Shown in pieces: positions 17,074-24,429 of a DNA stretch of 33,133 bases. The notes under the pieces were generated by a model that was not told the DNA's origin, did not search any database, and was given only the letters and a program-made list of their open reading frames with translations. The translations under genes were made by a program, and so were the position numbers. The DNA lies in assembly GCA_949298635.1 (NCBI GenBank), contig CASFXG010000013.1, positions 1 through 33,133 on the forward strand, read 5' to 3'. The stretch comes from an uncultured Coriobacteriaceae bacterium. Its GTDB lineage: Bacteria > Actinomycetota > Coriobacteriia > Coriobacteriales > Coriobacteriaceae. Numbering within the stretch: position 1 is the first letter of the stretch; each line of letters opens with the position of its first letter.

Positions 17074-17115
17074 TGACATTGGGGACAGTCCCCAATGTCA
17101 TGACAGTTGGGACAG
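17074..17115 (+). repeat. Family 1 palindromic repeat, copy 2
   Basis: Begins 6 nt after the DUF1177 stop and has the same orientation relative to that gene as copy 1. It is identical to copy 1 over TGACATTGGGGACAG and TCCCCAATGTCATGACA; the tail differs (GTT for AAA). Its last GGGACAG is also the left arm of a terminator. Confidence 0.85.
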
Positions 17116-17141
17116 GCGTTACCGCGCGCCTGTCCCTTTTT
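17109..17141 (+). terminator. Rho-independent terminator of the DUF1177 gene
   Basis: GGGACAGGCG (17109-17118) and CGCCTGTCCC (17127-17136) form a perfect 10-bp stem, followed by TTTTT. It is built partly from the tail of the family 1 repeat. Confidence 0.88.
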
Positions 17142-17162
17142 CATGCGCCTAGGATTCTGAGC

Positions 17163-19733
17163 CTAGAGTTCTTCGGCGATATAACGGCCGGTGATGCTTT
17201 CCGGGCAGGCAGCGATCGCTTCCGGCGTCCCGGCAGCCACCACGTGGCCGCCGTCCTCACCGCCGCCCGGCCCCAGGTCGATCACATAATCCGCGTTGAC
17301 AATCATGTCGAGGTCGTGCTCGATCACCACGACCGTCGCACCGTTGTCGATAAGCCGCTGCAGAACGCCAAGGAGCACCTCTACGTCGAGTGGGTGCAGG
17401 CCGATCGTGGGCTCATCGAAGACGAAGAGTGCGTCTTCCTGGTTGCGCGTGAGCTCGCTCGCAAGCTTGAGGCGCTGCGCCTCGCCGCCGGAAAGCGCGG
17501 GCGTCGCCTCGCCAAGCGTGAGGTAGCCAAGTCCTAGGTCGTGCAAGATCCCGAGCTTCGCCTTTGCGGTGCGAAGCTGCGTTTCGCCGAGCGCCTCGAG
17601 CGCTTGGTCCACGGTGTAGCTCAACAGCTCCGGCAAACTGATGTCGCCCGCGAGCCGCACGTCGGATGCATCGCGACCGTAGCGCGAGCCACCGCAATCC
17701 GGGCAGGGAATATCCACGTCCGGCAGGAACTGCACGTCGAGCGAAATCTGTCCCGTGCCGTCGCATGTGGGACAGCGGAGCGACCCGGTGTTGTACGAGA
17801 ACGCGCCCGCCTTGAGCCCGCGTTCGCGCGCCTCCGGCGTCTTTGCGTACGCACGGCGCAGGTCGTCGAGAACACCCGAGTACGTCGCCACCGTCGAGCG
17901 CACGTTCGCGCCAATGGGCGTCGCATCGATGAGGTTCGCCCGCTTGATTCCCGCAGCATCCACGCTCTTCACATGCGCCGGCATCGTATTGTGCAAAATA
18001 ACCCCAGGGGTTTTTTGACATGCCTGCGCGCGCAGAGCGGGAATGAGGCTCTCGAGCACGAGGGTCGTCTTGCCCGATCCAGAAACGCCCGTCACCGCAA
18101 CGAGCCTTTCGCGCGGGATACGCACCTCAAGCGGTTTCACGGTGTGGATGGCATCGGTCGCAAGCCGGATCTCTCCGCAGACAAACATATCGTCGGCAGA
18201 GGCGCGCTCACGCGTTCGCACACGTCGCGCACCGGTAAGGAAGGGGCCAATCCGCGTCGTTGGGCTCGCCTCAACCTCCGCCACCGTCCCCTGCGCGATT
18301 ACGCGTCCGCCGTCCGCGCCCGACCCCGGCCCAATCTCGATAAGGTGGTCCGCATGACGCAGCACGCGCACGTCGTGGTCCACGAGCACCACGGAATTGC
18401 CGTCGTCCAGAAGGTCGTCCACCACGCCCAGCAACCCCTCGACATTGGAGGGGTGCAGGCCGATGGACGGCTCGTCGAGCACATACAGGACGCCGCACGT
18501 GCGGTTGCGCACGGCACGGGCGAGCTGCACGCGCTGGCGCTCTCCCGTGGAGAGCGTCGAGCTCGCGCGATCAAGCGAGAGATAGCCGAGTCCCAGCTGC
18601 TGCAGGCGCTCTATGGGCTCACGCATCTCGGCCTCGATCGAGGCTGCCATGGGCTGCATGGCTTCTGGCATGAGCGAGGGAACCGTGGGCACCCACGCGG
18701 CGAGCTCGTCGAGCGTCATGCGCGTCGCCTCGGCGAGGTTCATGCCGTCGAGCAACGTCCCGCGAGCCGCGGCGGAAAGGCGCGTGCCGTGGCAATCCGG
18801 ACACACGTCTTCGCGCAAGAAGCGACTCACGCGCGCCAAACCCTTCTCGTCCTTCACCTTGGACAGGGCGTTTTCCACCGTGTACACCGCATTGAAGTAG
18901 GTGAAGTCGAGCTCCGCGAAGTCGTCACCCTTCTTGGGGTGGTAGAGGATGTGCTTCTTGACGGCGGGGCCATGAAAGACGATGTCGCGTTCCTCGGGCG
19001 TGAGCTCACAGAACGGCACGTTGGTGCGTACGCCCATGGCACCGCAAACCTGCTTCATGAGGTCCCACATGAGCGAGCCCCACGGCAGCACCGCGCCGTC
19101 GTCGATGGAGATGGACTCGTCGGGCACGAGCGACGCCTCGTCCACCGTGCGCACGATACCTGTACCGCCGCAGGTGGTGCAGGCGCCGCCGCTGTTGAAC
19201 GCGAGGTCCTCCGCTCCCGGGCCCATGAAGTGCGCCCCGCACGCAGGGCAGACGGTCTCCATACCGAGCGCGACGTCCATGCTGGGAGGCACGTGCTCGC
19301 CGCAGACGGGGCAAACGTGGCTGCCAAGGCGCGAGAACAAGAGGCGCAGGTAGTTGAGCAGTTCGGTCGAGGTGCCGAATGTCGAGTGCACACCGGGAAC
19401 GCCGGGGCGCTGGCGCAACGCGAGCGCCGCGGGCACATGGAGCACTTCGTCCACCGTCGCGCGGCCGGTCTGAGCAATACGTCGGCGCGTATACGTGGAG
19501 AGCGCGTCGAGGTAGCGGCGCGAGCCCTCGGCATATAGCGTGCCCAGCGCAAGCGAGCTCTTGCCGGATCCGGACACGCCCGCAATCCCCACCAGGCAGC
19601 CCAGCGGAATATCGACATCGATGTTCTTCAAGTTGTGCACGCGCGCGCCGCGCACCTCGATATGATCGGGGCTCACACGGCGGTTGGCCGCCTCCGCGTC
19701 ACGCGCGCAACCGGCTCCTTCGACCGCGCCCAT
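17163..19733 (-). CDS. Short UvrA-like ABC ATPase (UvrA paralog)
   Basis: A duplicated-ATPase protein (856 aa) of the UvrA family, clearly shorter than canonical UvrA (about 940 or more). The first Walker A is [10 protein letters not shown] (about 51-60), with signature [17 protein letters not shown] and Walker [13 protein letters not shown]; the second Walker A is GVSGSGKTT, with signature [15 protein letters not shown] and Walker [13 protein letters not shown]. Zinc-type Cys pairs [24 protein letters not shown] and CPDCGG are present. The reduced insertion domains suggest a UvrA2-like protein associated with drug resistance or damage tolerance rather than the housekeeping UvrA. ATG 19733 has GAAGG at 8 nt inside the end of the preceding gene, so the pair is coupled. 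A family 2 repeat lies in frame at about residues 571-580. Confidence 0.88.
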   Translation of the reverse strand: MGAVEGAGCARDAEAANRRVSPDHIEVRGARVHNLKNIDVDIPLGCLVGIAGVSGSGKSSLALGTLYAEGSRRYLDALSTYTRRRIAQTGRATVDEVLHVPAALALRQRPGVPGVHSTFGTSTELLNYLRLLFSRLGSHVCPVCGEHVPPSMDVALGMETVCPACGAHFMGPGAEDLAFNSGGACTTCGGTGIVRTVDEASLVPDESISIDDGAVLPWGSLMWDLMKQVCGAMGVRTNVPFCELTPEERDIVFHGPAVKKHILYHPKKGDDFAELDFTYFNAVYTVENALSKVKDEKGLARVSRFLREDVCPDCHGTRLSAAARGTLLDGMNLAEATRMTLDELAAWVPTVPSLMPEAMQPMAASIEAEMREPIERLQQLGLGYLSLDRASSTLSTGERQRVQLARAVRNRTCGVLYVLDEPSIGLHPSNVEGLLGVVDDLLDDGNSVVLVDHDVRVLRHADHLIEIGPGSGADGGRVIAQGTVAEVEASPTTRIGPFLTGARRVRTRERASADDMFVCGEIRLATDAIHTVKPLEVRIPRERLVAVTGVSGSGKTTLVLESLIPALRAQACQKTPGVILHNTMPAHVKSVDAAGIKRANLIDATPIGANVRSTVATYSGVLDDLRRAYAKTPEARERGLKAGAFSYNTGSLRCPTCDGTGQISLDVQFLPDVDIPCPDCGGSRYGRDASDVRLAGDISLPELLSYTVDQALEALGETQLRTAKAKLGILHDLGLGYLTLGEATPALSGGEAQRLKLASELTRNQEDALFVFDEPTIGLHPLDVEVLLGVLQRLIDNGATVVVIEHDLDMIVNADYVIDLGPGGGEDGGHVVAAGTPEAIAACPESITGRYIAEEL
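17995..18021 (-). repeat. Family 2 palindromic repeat, copy B, inside the UvrA-like gene
   Basis: The core AAAATAACCCCAGGGGTTTT followed by TTGACAT matches the other family 2 copies. Read on the coding strand it contributes roughly [10 protein letters not shown], between the helix after the second Walker A and a variable loop. The frame stays open, so the protein appears intact. Confidence 0.75.
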
Positions 19734-19736
19734 AGC

Positions 19737-20873
19737 CTAACCTTCGAACGCCGCGGCGCAGTCGCGCAGCCAGTCGATGATCTCGATATGCTGCGGACAC
19801 GCCTCCTCGCACTGGCCGCAGGCGATGCAGTCACCGGCGCGACCGGCTCCTTCGGCACCAACCGCCTCTTCGTAGCTCTGCTTCGCCTCATCGCAAAGCC
19901 CCCATACGAGCTGCTTGTTCCGGGCAGAGAAGATCTTGGGGATCGGGATGTGCATGGGGCAGCCGTCCGTGCAGTAGCGACATGCCGTGCACGGAATCGA
20001 TTCGATGCTTGCAAACGCCTGCTGCGCCGCCGCGATCACCTGCTGCTCCTCGTTCGAAAGCGGCTTGAAGTCGCGCATGAACGAGATGTTGTCGTCGATC
20101 TGTTCGAGGTTCGACATGCCCGAGAGCACGGTAATGACCCCCTCGAGCGACGCCGCGTAGCGAATCGCCCACGACGCGAACGAGGCGTTGGGGTTCGCCG
20201 TGCGCAGGAGCTCCTGCACCTGCGGGATGGGGTTCGCAAGCATGCCGCCCTTCACCGGCTCCATGATGACGATGGGCTTGCCGTGCTTGCGCGCGACCTC
20301 GTAATTCGCCCGTGACGCGACCTCGGGGTGCTCCCAGTCTGCGTAGTTGATCTGCAGTTGGACGAATTCCACGTCCGGATGCTCGGTAAGGAGGCTGTCC
20401 AGAAGCTCCGGGCTCCCATGGAACGAGAAGCCCCAATGGCACACAAGCCCGCGCTCCTTCTGCTCCTTCACGAAATCCCACAGGCCGTACTCGTCGTACT
20501 TCGCCACGTTGGTGGGCTGGATCGCATGAAGCAGGTAATAGTCGAAGTACCCCGCGCCCGTGCGCTCCAAGCTCACCTCGAGCTGGCGGCGCGCCTCCTC
20601 CGCAGAGGTAGCCACGTGGGTGTTGACCTTGGTGGCAACGGCGAACGCTTCGCGGGGATAACGGTCAATGAGCGCTTCTTTCAGCGCACACTCCGAACCG
20701 CCGTTGTCGTAGACGTACGCCGTGTCGAAATACGTGAGGCCGGCGTCCATGAAGCGGTCGACCATGACCTTCGTCTGCTCGATGTCAATCGTGCCATCCT
20801 CGAGCTTGGGTAGGCGCATGAAGCCGAACCCGAGCTTCGGCGTATTCTCCCCCAAATACCGTTCGTCGCCCAT
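19737..20873 (-). CDS. Aldo/keto reductase with C-terminal 4Fe-4S ferredoxin domain
   Basis: Cytoplasmic oxidoreductase (378 aa). The start at 20873 is chosen from the strong purine-rich site GGGAGAAGGGGAG just upstream and from the conserved beginning MGDERYLGENTPKLGFGFMRLP. The aldo/keto reductase catalytic tetrad is visible as D50, Y55, K82 and H116. The C-terminus carries two [4Fe-4S] motifs, CTACRYCTDGCP and CIACGQCEEACP. This architecture is common in anaerobes; the substrate and electron donor are unknown. It is followed after 3 nt by the UvrA-like gene. A long upstream extension of the frame is antisense to the MscS gene and is not coding. Confidence 0.9.
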   Translation of the reverse strand: MGDERYLGENTPKLGFGFMRLPKLEDGTIDIEQTKVMVDRFMDAGLTYFDTAYVYDNGGSECALKEALIDRYPREAFAVATKVNTHVATSAEEARRQLEVSLERTGAGYFDYYLLHAIQPTNVAKYDEYGLWDFVKEQKERGLVCHWGFSFHGSPELLDSLLTEHPDVEFVQLQINYADWEHPEVASRANYEVARKHGKPIVIMEPVKGGMLANPIPQVQELLRTANPNASFASWAIRYAASLEGVITVLSGMSNLEQIDDNISFMRDFKPLSNEEQQVIAAAQQAFASIESIPCTACRYCTDGCPMHIPIPKIFSARNKQLVWGLCDEAKQSYEEAVGAEGAGRAGDCIACGQCEEACPQHIEIIDWLRDCAAAFEG

Positions 20874-21023
20874 AGCGCTCCCCTTCTCCCGCCGTTTGCA
20901 CGGTCGCGTAGTTATACGTTCAGTATATTCCCCGTGCGGACACGTTCCGTGCACGGCAAGCAAGAGCTCCGTGGTACCCTGATACAAACCAGTCCCGCAC
21001 GACCACGAGCGAAGGAGGATGCC
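20874..21023. promoter_or_regulatory. Divergent promoter region (aldo/keto reductase / mscS)
   Basis: Contains a minus-strand -10-like TATACT (20922-20927) for the reductase gene, with no good -35 at the expected distance, and a 10-bp palindrome CCGTGCACGG at about 20948-20957. GAAGGAGG at 21011-21018 is the ribosome-binding site of the plus-strand gene. Confidence 0.35.
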
Positions 21024-21812
21024 ATGGGCGAGCTCTTCGCGACCCTTCAGGGCATCGCGACAAACGAGCTGTTCGGCAGCATCTTCTGGGGCGTGCTCAT
21101 CGCTGCCGTGACCATCGTCGCCTCGCGGTTCGCCGCGCGCGCCATCCGCCACATCCTGCGTCGCGACGGCAACCCGCTGCCCACTGCGACGATCATCGTG
21201 AACATCGTCCGCGCCACCATCTGGGTCATTGGCGGAAGCATCATCCTCGATTCGTGTTTCGGCGTGAACACGAGTTCTCTTATCGCAGCCCTCGGCGTTG
21301 GCGGTATCGCCGTGTCGCTGGGCTTTCAGGACACGCTCGCCAACCTCATCGGCGGGTTGCAGGTCACGTTTATGGGCATCGTGAAGCCGGGCGATAACAT
21401 CGAGGTCGGCGACGAGCGCGGCGTGGTGCAGGACGTCACCTGGCGCCACACCACCATTCGCGACAACCTCGGACAGACGGTCATCATCCCCAATTCGATC
21501 ATCTCGACGACGGCGCTCGTACACCTGCTGCCCGCGAACCGCGTGATCGTACCGTTCGCGATTCCGCGCGAGGGCGTGGCAGGACGCGAGGCGCCGCCCG
21601 AGGACGTCGACGAGCTCTCCCGCGCCATCGAGGATTGCGCACGCGAAGCGGCCGCCGGCGTCTCCCCCGTCATCGACGGGCCGCGCGTGTATTTCGCCGA
21701 AATTGCCGAGCTGGGCATTCGCGGCAAGGTCATCCTACAGATCGAAGATGCCTCGCAGGTCGCCGTCGCGGCAGACGCCGTGGTGCGCGCGCTCGCCAGC
21801 ACCGTGGGCTAG
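21024..21812 (+). CDS. mscS: Small-conductance mechanosensitive channel, MscS family
   Basis: Membrane channel (262 aa) that opens on increased membrane tension and protects against osmotic downshock. ATG 21024 follows GAAGGAGG. Three membrane segments are visible: IFWGVLIAAVTIVASRF, IVNIVRATIWVIGGSIIL, and the pore helix AALGVGGIAVSLGFQDTLAN, whose Gly/Ala pattern is diagnostic. The beta domain follows with PGDNIEVGDERGVVQDVTW and QTVIIPNSIIS. The C-terminal part IRGKVILQIEDASQVAVAADAV is the alpha/beta vestibule. Length is near that of minimal MscS proteins. Confidence 0.92.
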   Translation: MGELFATLQGIATNELFGSIFWGVLIAAVTIVASRFAARAIRHILRRDGNPLPTATIIVNIVRATIWVIGGSIILDSCFGVNTSSLIAALGVGGIAVSLGFQDTLANLIGGLQVTFMGIVKPGDNIEVGDERGVVQDVTWRHTTIRDNLGQTVIIPNSIISTTALVHLLPANRVIVPFAIPREGVAGREAPPEDVDELSRAIEDCAREAAAGVSPVIDGPRVYFAEIAELGIRGKVILQIEDASQVAVAADAVVRALASTVG

Positions 21813-21815
21813 ACC

Positions 21816-21857
21816 ATGGGTTGAAACGAACCCGTCCCCAGCCAACCCATTTCCCTT
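21816..21857. terminator. Weak convergent terminator
   Basis: ATGGGTTG (21816-21823) and CAACCCAT (21843-21850) form a perfect 8-bp stem with a 19-nt loop, followed by TTCCCTT on the plus strand. It lies between the mscS stop and the convergent membrane-protein gene. Confidence 0.45.
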
Positions 21858-21875
21858 CTGTGACTGCCAGCCGGA

Positions 21876-22871
21876 CTACCGCTTTCCCTTGGTCGAGCGG
21901 GAACGCAGGCGGCGCAAGTCGCTGCGGGCGTTATCGATCGTGCGCGGCTTGAGCACGCGCATGGCTCCCGAGACGTCGATGCCTGTGACGAGGTTCGCCG
22001 CCCAGAGGAAGAACGCGAGTACACCGATTGGCACCACGCACGTCGTGATGATGAGCACGGCGAAGCCGTCGATGAGGTCGCTTACGCTGTTCAGCAGCTC
22101 ATCCGTGAGATCGCTCGCAGCGTTGCCCAGAAGCTCGGGCACGCTCGAGAGGAAGTCCCACGCGTCGACGAACACGTTGCCCGTGGCTTCTTCGGCATCG
22201 CCCGCCTCGCCGGCCGAGCCTTCCCCTGCAGCGACCTCCTCTGAAATCTCCTCAGTCGAGATCGAGAGGTCGTACGTGCGCTCGATCATGTCGGTGACCG
22301 CCACGCTCACGGGGACGGTGTTCACGAGCACGATGCCCATGAGGATGAGCTTCGTCGCCACCCCGCCGAGCGTGACCCAGATCTGCGAGCGACGTCGCGT
22401 GAGGATGACCGCCACGAGCAGCACGCAGGCCACGGGCACCAGGATGCCGAACGCCGTGAACCCGAAGATGGTGAGCAGGTACTTTTCGATATAGATAGCG
22501 ACGAGCACGATCGCGAGGTCGCCGCTCAGATCCATGAGGCGCTCGGCGATGGGCGTGCCGGTGTCGTCCGGAATCGCGGTGATCGCCGCCGAAGCGCCGG
22601 TCGCCGCCGCAGTGAGCCCGAGAACGACGTTGCGCTTCTCGTCGAGCTGCTCGACGGTGTGCGCATAGGCGGCGGGGTCGGAAAAGTGCGCGCACATGGG
22701 AAACGCGGAGATGAGCGCCACGACGACGAGCGCGACGATGATCACCGCCTCGACCGGCGTGACGAAGCGCTTGTCGCGTCGCGCAGGAGGCAGCGGGTCG
22801 CCCGGGTCTTCCGGCACATAGTAATCTGGTTCATACGTGTTGAGCATGCGCTCTTCCTCGTACCCGCGCAT
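21876..22871 (-). CDS. Multi-span membrane protein of unknown function
   Basis: A 331-residue protein I do not recognise. The start at 22871 (MRGYEEERML) is preferred because GAAGGGA lies 6 nt upstream; an ATG at 22886 lacks a site. After a cytoplasmic N-terminus rich in Pro, Asp and Tyr come hydrophobic segments at about residues 44-62 (AVIIVALVVVALISAF), 88-105 (weak), 117-160 (two spans, around ILVPVACVLLVAVIL), 168-192 (VATKLILMGIVLVNTVPVSV) and 275-300 (FAVLIITTCVVPIGVLAFFLWA). An acidic, Ala/Gly/Glu-rich loop (SISTEEISEEVAAGEGSAGE) separates the last two. The C-terminus is basic (RSDLRRLRSRSTKGKR). No neighbour indicates a function. Confidence 0.75.
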   Translation of the reverse strand: MRGYEEERMLNTYEPDYYVPEDPGDPLPPARRDKRFVTPVEAVIIVALVVVALISAFPMCAHFSDPAAYAHTVEQLDEKRNVVLGLTAAATGASAAITAIPDDTGTPIAERLMDLSGDLAIVLVAIYIEKYLLTIFGFTAFGILVPVACVLLVAVILTRRRSQIWVTLGGVATKLILMGIVLVNTVPVSVAVTDMIERTYDLSISTEEISEEVAAGEGSAGEAGDAEEATGNVFVDAWDFLSSVPELLGNAASDLTDELLNSVSDLIDGFAVLIITTCVVPIGVLAFFLWAANLVTGIDVSGAMRVLKPRTIDNARSDLRRLRSRSTKGKR

Positions 22872-22944
22872 CGTAGCTCCCTTCATCCGCCACGCGACAG
22901 CCTGACGCCAAGCGCCAGATTACCACTGGCTGCAGCTCATCCGC

Positions 22945-23514
22945 CTACTTGCCCGAGAGCTTCCGCAGGAATTCCGCGCGCTCCTCGGGCGTCGAGGTAT
23001 CCATGCCCCCAAAGTTCTCCCACGTGCCGCGCTCGATGCCCAGCTGCCAAAGCGTGCCGTCGATGAACATGCGCTGAATGGCGTCGCCCGTGTGCTCGCG
23101 AATGAACTCCGTGGGGTTCGATGAGGCCGTGTAGACCTCGGCGGATTCGATATAGGTAAGCGTGCCTTTGAGCCCCGCCCCGGTTGCTTCCCACGAAAAG
23201 CCCGCCAGGAGCACCTTGTCGAGCCAACCCTTGAGCATAGCGGGAACGTCGTTCCACCAGATGGGGAATATGAACACGAGGCGGTTACAGCCCGCGATGA
23301 GCTCTTGATAACGCGTCACGAGCGGGTCGAGCGCGGTGCCGGCGTTGTATACCGCGAGCTCATCGCGGGAGAGTACCGGGTCGAAGCCATCTGCATAGAG
23401 GTCGATCACCTCATACGGCGTGCCCTCGCGGTCATAGCGCTCGCGCAGCGCATCGAGCATGGCGTGGCAGAAGCTTTGCTCGTAGGGATGGCAGTAGACG
23501 ATAAGGGTATGCAT
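22945..23514 (-). CDS. Flavodoxin-fold NAD(P)H:quinone oxidoreductase-like protein
   Basis: Cytoplasmic FMN-dependent oxidoreductase (189 aa) of the NQO/MdaB/KefG-like family. It begins MHTLIVYCHPYEQSF, the flavin phosphate-binding loop of the fold. FIFPIWWNDVPAMLKGWLDKVLLAGFSW is the hallmark segment (PxWW...P..LKGW.D), and TYIESAEVYTAS aligns with the second flavin loop. ATG 23514 is separated from AAGGAG by an A and eight consecutive C residues. The electron acceptor is unknown; quinone or thiol-stress detoxification is typical. Confidence 0.87.
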   Translation of the reverse strand: MHTLIVYCHPYEQSFCHAMLDALRERYDREGTPYEVIDLYADGFDPVLSRDELAVYNAGTALDPLVTRYQELIAGCNRLVFIFPIWWNDVPAMLKGWLDKVLLAGFSWEATGAGLKGTLTYIESAEVYTASSNPTEFIREHTGDAIQRMFIDGTLWQLGIERGTWENFGGMDTSTPEERAEFLRKLSGK

Positions 23515-23529
23515 GGGGGGGGTCTCCTT
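23515..23529 (-). promoter_or_regulatory. Ribosome-binding site with a homopolymer spacer
   Basis: On the minus strand AAGGAG is followed by A and eight C residues (23522-23515) directly before the ATG. Slippage in the C8 tract would change the spacing between ribosome-binding site and start codon, currently 9 nt. Confidence 0.6.
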
Positions 23530-23618
23530 GGGGACTAAAAAGTGATATGACATGCGGCATTGCGCCACGCGTCTTGAGGCGAGCGTCGGCGCGATGCCCC
23601 AAGCATGATGCACAATGT

Positions 23619-23903
23619 TTAGCGCACGCGACGTTGGGCGACGATGCCAAGCACGCGGACGATTTCCTCTGCGGCACCTTCTTCGCCGTCTTGAGGGCGT
23701 TCGTAGAGAACGTCGTAGCCCGCAGCAGCGATTTTCAGACATGAATCGCCGAATGCCGTGCGCAGCATGGGCTCCACAAGCGATGAGCCGACGCCCGGCA
23801 CGCGTTCCACAAGTTCGAGTTTGCGCCACACTTCCAGCTCTACCGCCTCGTCCAGCAGCGAAAGGTCTTCAAGGAAGGGTTGCGCGAACTGCAGCCTAGC
23901 CAC
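23619..23903 (-). CDS. RelE/ParE-family toxin of a type II toxin-antitoxin pair
   Basis: A 94-residue protein matching the RelE/ParE fold: FAQPFLEDLSLLDEAVELEVWRKLELVE forms the N-terminal strand and helical hairpin, LRTAFGDSCLKIAAAGYDVLYERPQ the central strands, and IVRVLGIVAQRR the usual C-terminal strand with basic residues. Its ATG at 23903 overlaps the antitoxin stop by 8 nt, so translation is coupled. Whether the target is ribosome-bound mRNA (RelE) or gyrase (ParE) cannot be decided. Identification is moderately firm from fold pattern, size and arrangement. Confidence 0.75.
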   Translation of the reverse strand: MARLQFAQPFLEDLSLLDEAVELEVWRKLELVERVPGVGSSLVEPMLRTAFGDSCLKIAAAGYDVLYERPQDGEEGAAEEIVRVLGIVAQRRVR

Positions 23904-24186
23904 GGGATTCCCTCATCGCGGCAACCGCAGCGCGGGCGGAATCGATCCCCTCGACGAAATCGCCTCGGTCAAACGACTCGCGACCTCGAAGAATGGCATC
24001 GGAAGCTCGCTCGATATACAGCGCACGGTCTACCGCCTCATCAATGTGCTGCTGATAAACCTGTTCGGAACAAAGAACGAACGCACCCTTACCGTTCTCG
24101 GTGATGCGTACGAGACCGTTGCGCGCAGCGCGCTTCACCTCGCCCGACCGGTCGCGAAGATCGGTTGCCGTAAAGATTGCATCCAT
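23896..24186 (-). CDS. Phd/YefM-like antitoxin
   Basis: A 96-residue antitoxin encoded just upstream of, and overlapping, the toxin. The start at 24186 is set by GGAGG 8 nt upstream. The N-terminal half FTATDLRDRSGEVKRAARNGLVRITENGKGAFVLCSEQVYQQHI fits the Phd/YefM DNA-binding domain (xxTATELR...G.V.IT.NGK...V). The acidic C-terminal half, DRALYIERASDAILRGRESFDRGDF, would bind and neutralise the toxin. Like others of its kind it probably represses its own operon; a dyad just upstream is a candidate site. Confidence 0.78.
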   Translation of the reverse strand: MDAIFTATDLRDRSGEVKRAARNGLVRITENGKGAFVLCSEQVYQQHIDEAVDRALYIERASDAILRGRESFDRGDFVEGIDSARAAVAAMRESRG

Positions 24187-24206
24187 CGCGTTCGCCTCCC
24201 GTATTA

Positions 24207-24224
24207 TGTACGTAATGCTGTACA
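24207..24224 (-). promoter_or_regulatory. Candidate toxin-antitoxin operator
   Basis: TGTAC (24207-24211) and GTACA (24220-24224), symmetrical about an 8-nt spacer that itself contains GTAATGC, lie 21 nt before the antitoxin start. The position fits autoregulation by a Phd-type antitoxin. Confidence 0.4.
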
Positions 24225-24312
24225 GAAGTTTGAACATAAGTATAACAGATGAGAAGCGGCTGTCCTTCCTTCAGAGCGCGAGAACTGGCAAAGGCTATCG
24301 GCACGCTCGTCC

Positions 24313-24429
24313 TCACGAGCTCCGAAGGCAACCTTCATGGCAACATGCGCCTCCACCGATGAGCGCATACTCATGTTCATGGCACGCCATTGCAGCTCTG
24401 AACGTCTCGATCCCATTCACGACTGACAT
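24313..24429 (-). pseudogene. Truncated AbiEii-like nucleotidyltransferase toxin
   Basis: An ATG at 24429, overlapping the end of the AbiEi-like gene by 13 nt in another frame, opens a 38-codon frame. Its product reads MSVVNGIETFRAAMACHEHE then YALIGGGAC, then diverges into CHEGCLRSS and a TGA. The pattern G-(I/V)-E-x-F-(R/K)...Y-x-L-I-G-G-(G/T)-A-C is the start of AbiEii-type nucleotidyltransferases, which normally continue for well over 200 residues with the catalytic GG...D-x-D region. Everything after GGGAC is missing or out of frame before the toxin-antitoxin pair begins (24240-24312 holds no continuation). I read it as a remnant left by a deletion. Confidence 0.6.

Noticed and set aside
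17541..19538. 665-codon plus-strand open frame
   Set aside because: It is antisense to the UvrA-like gene, which has both Walker and signature motifs; the shadow frame shows only Arg/His-rich sequence.
19704..19853. Duplicated ACCGGCTCCTTCG at the end of the aldo/keto reductase gene and the start of the UvrA-like gene
   Set aside because: It is a short match in GC-rich coding DNA with different reading of the flanks; most likely chance.
20874..21524. N-terminal extension of the aldo/keto reductase, giving a 595-residue protein
   Set aside because: The extension is antisense to the MscS gene, its translation is Asp/Arg/His-rich shadow sequence, and a strong ribosome-binding site supports the start at 20873.
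24204..24416. 70-residue minus-strand frame as a small antitoxin of the RelB/DinJ type
   Set aside because: The resemblance is limited to the length and a few hydrophobic positions. The same DNA is better explained by the AbiEii-like stub in another frame.
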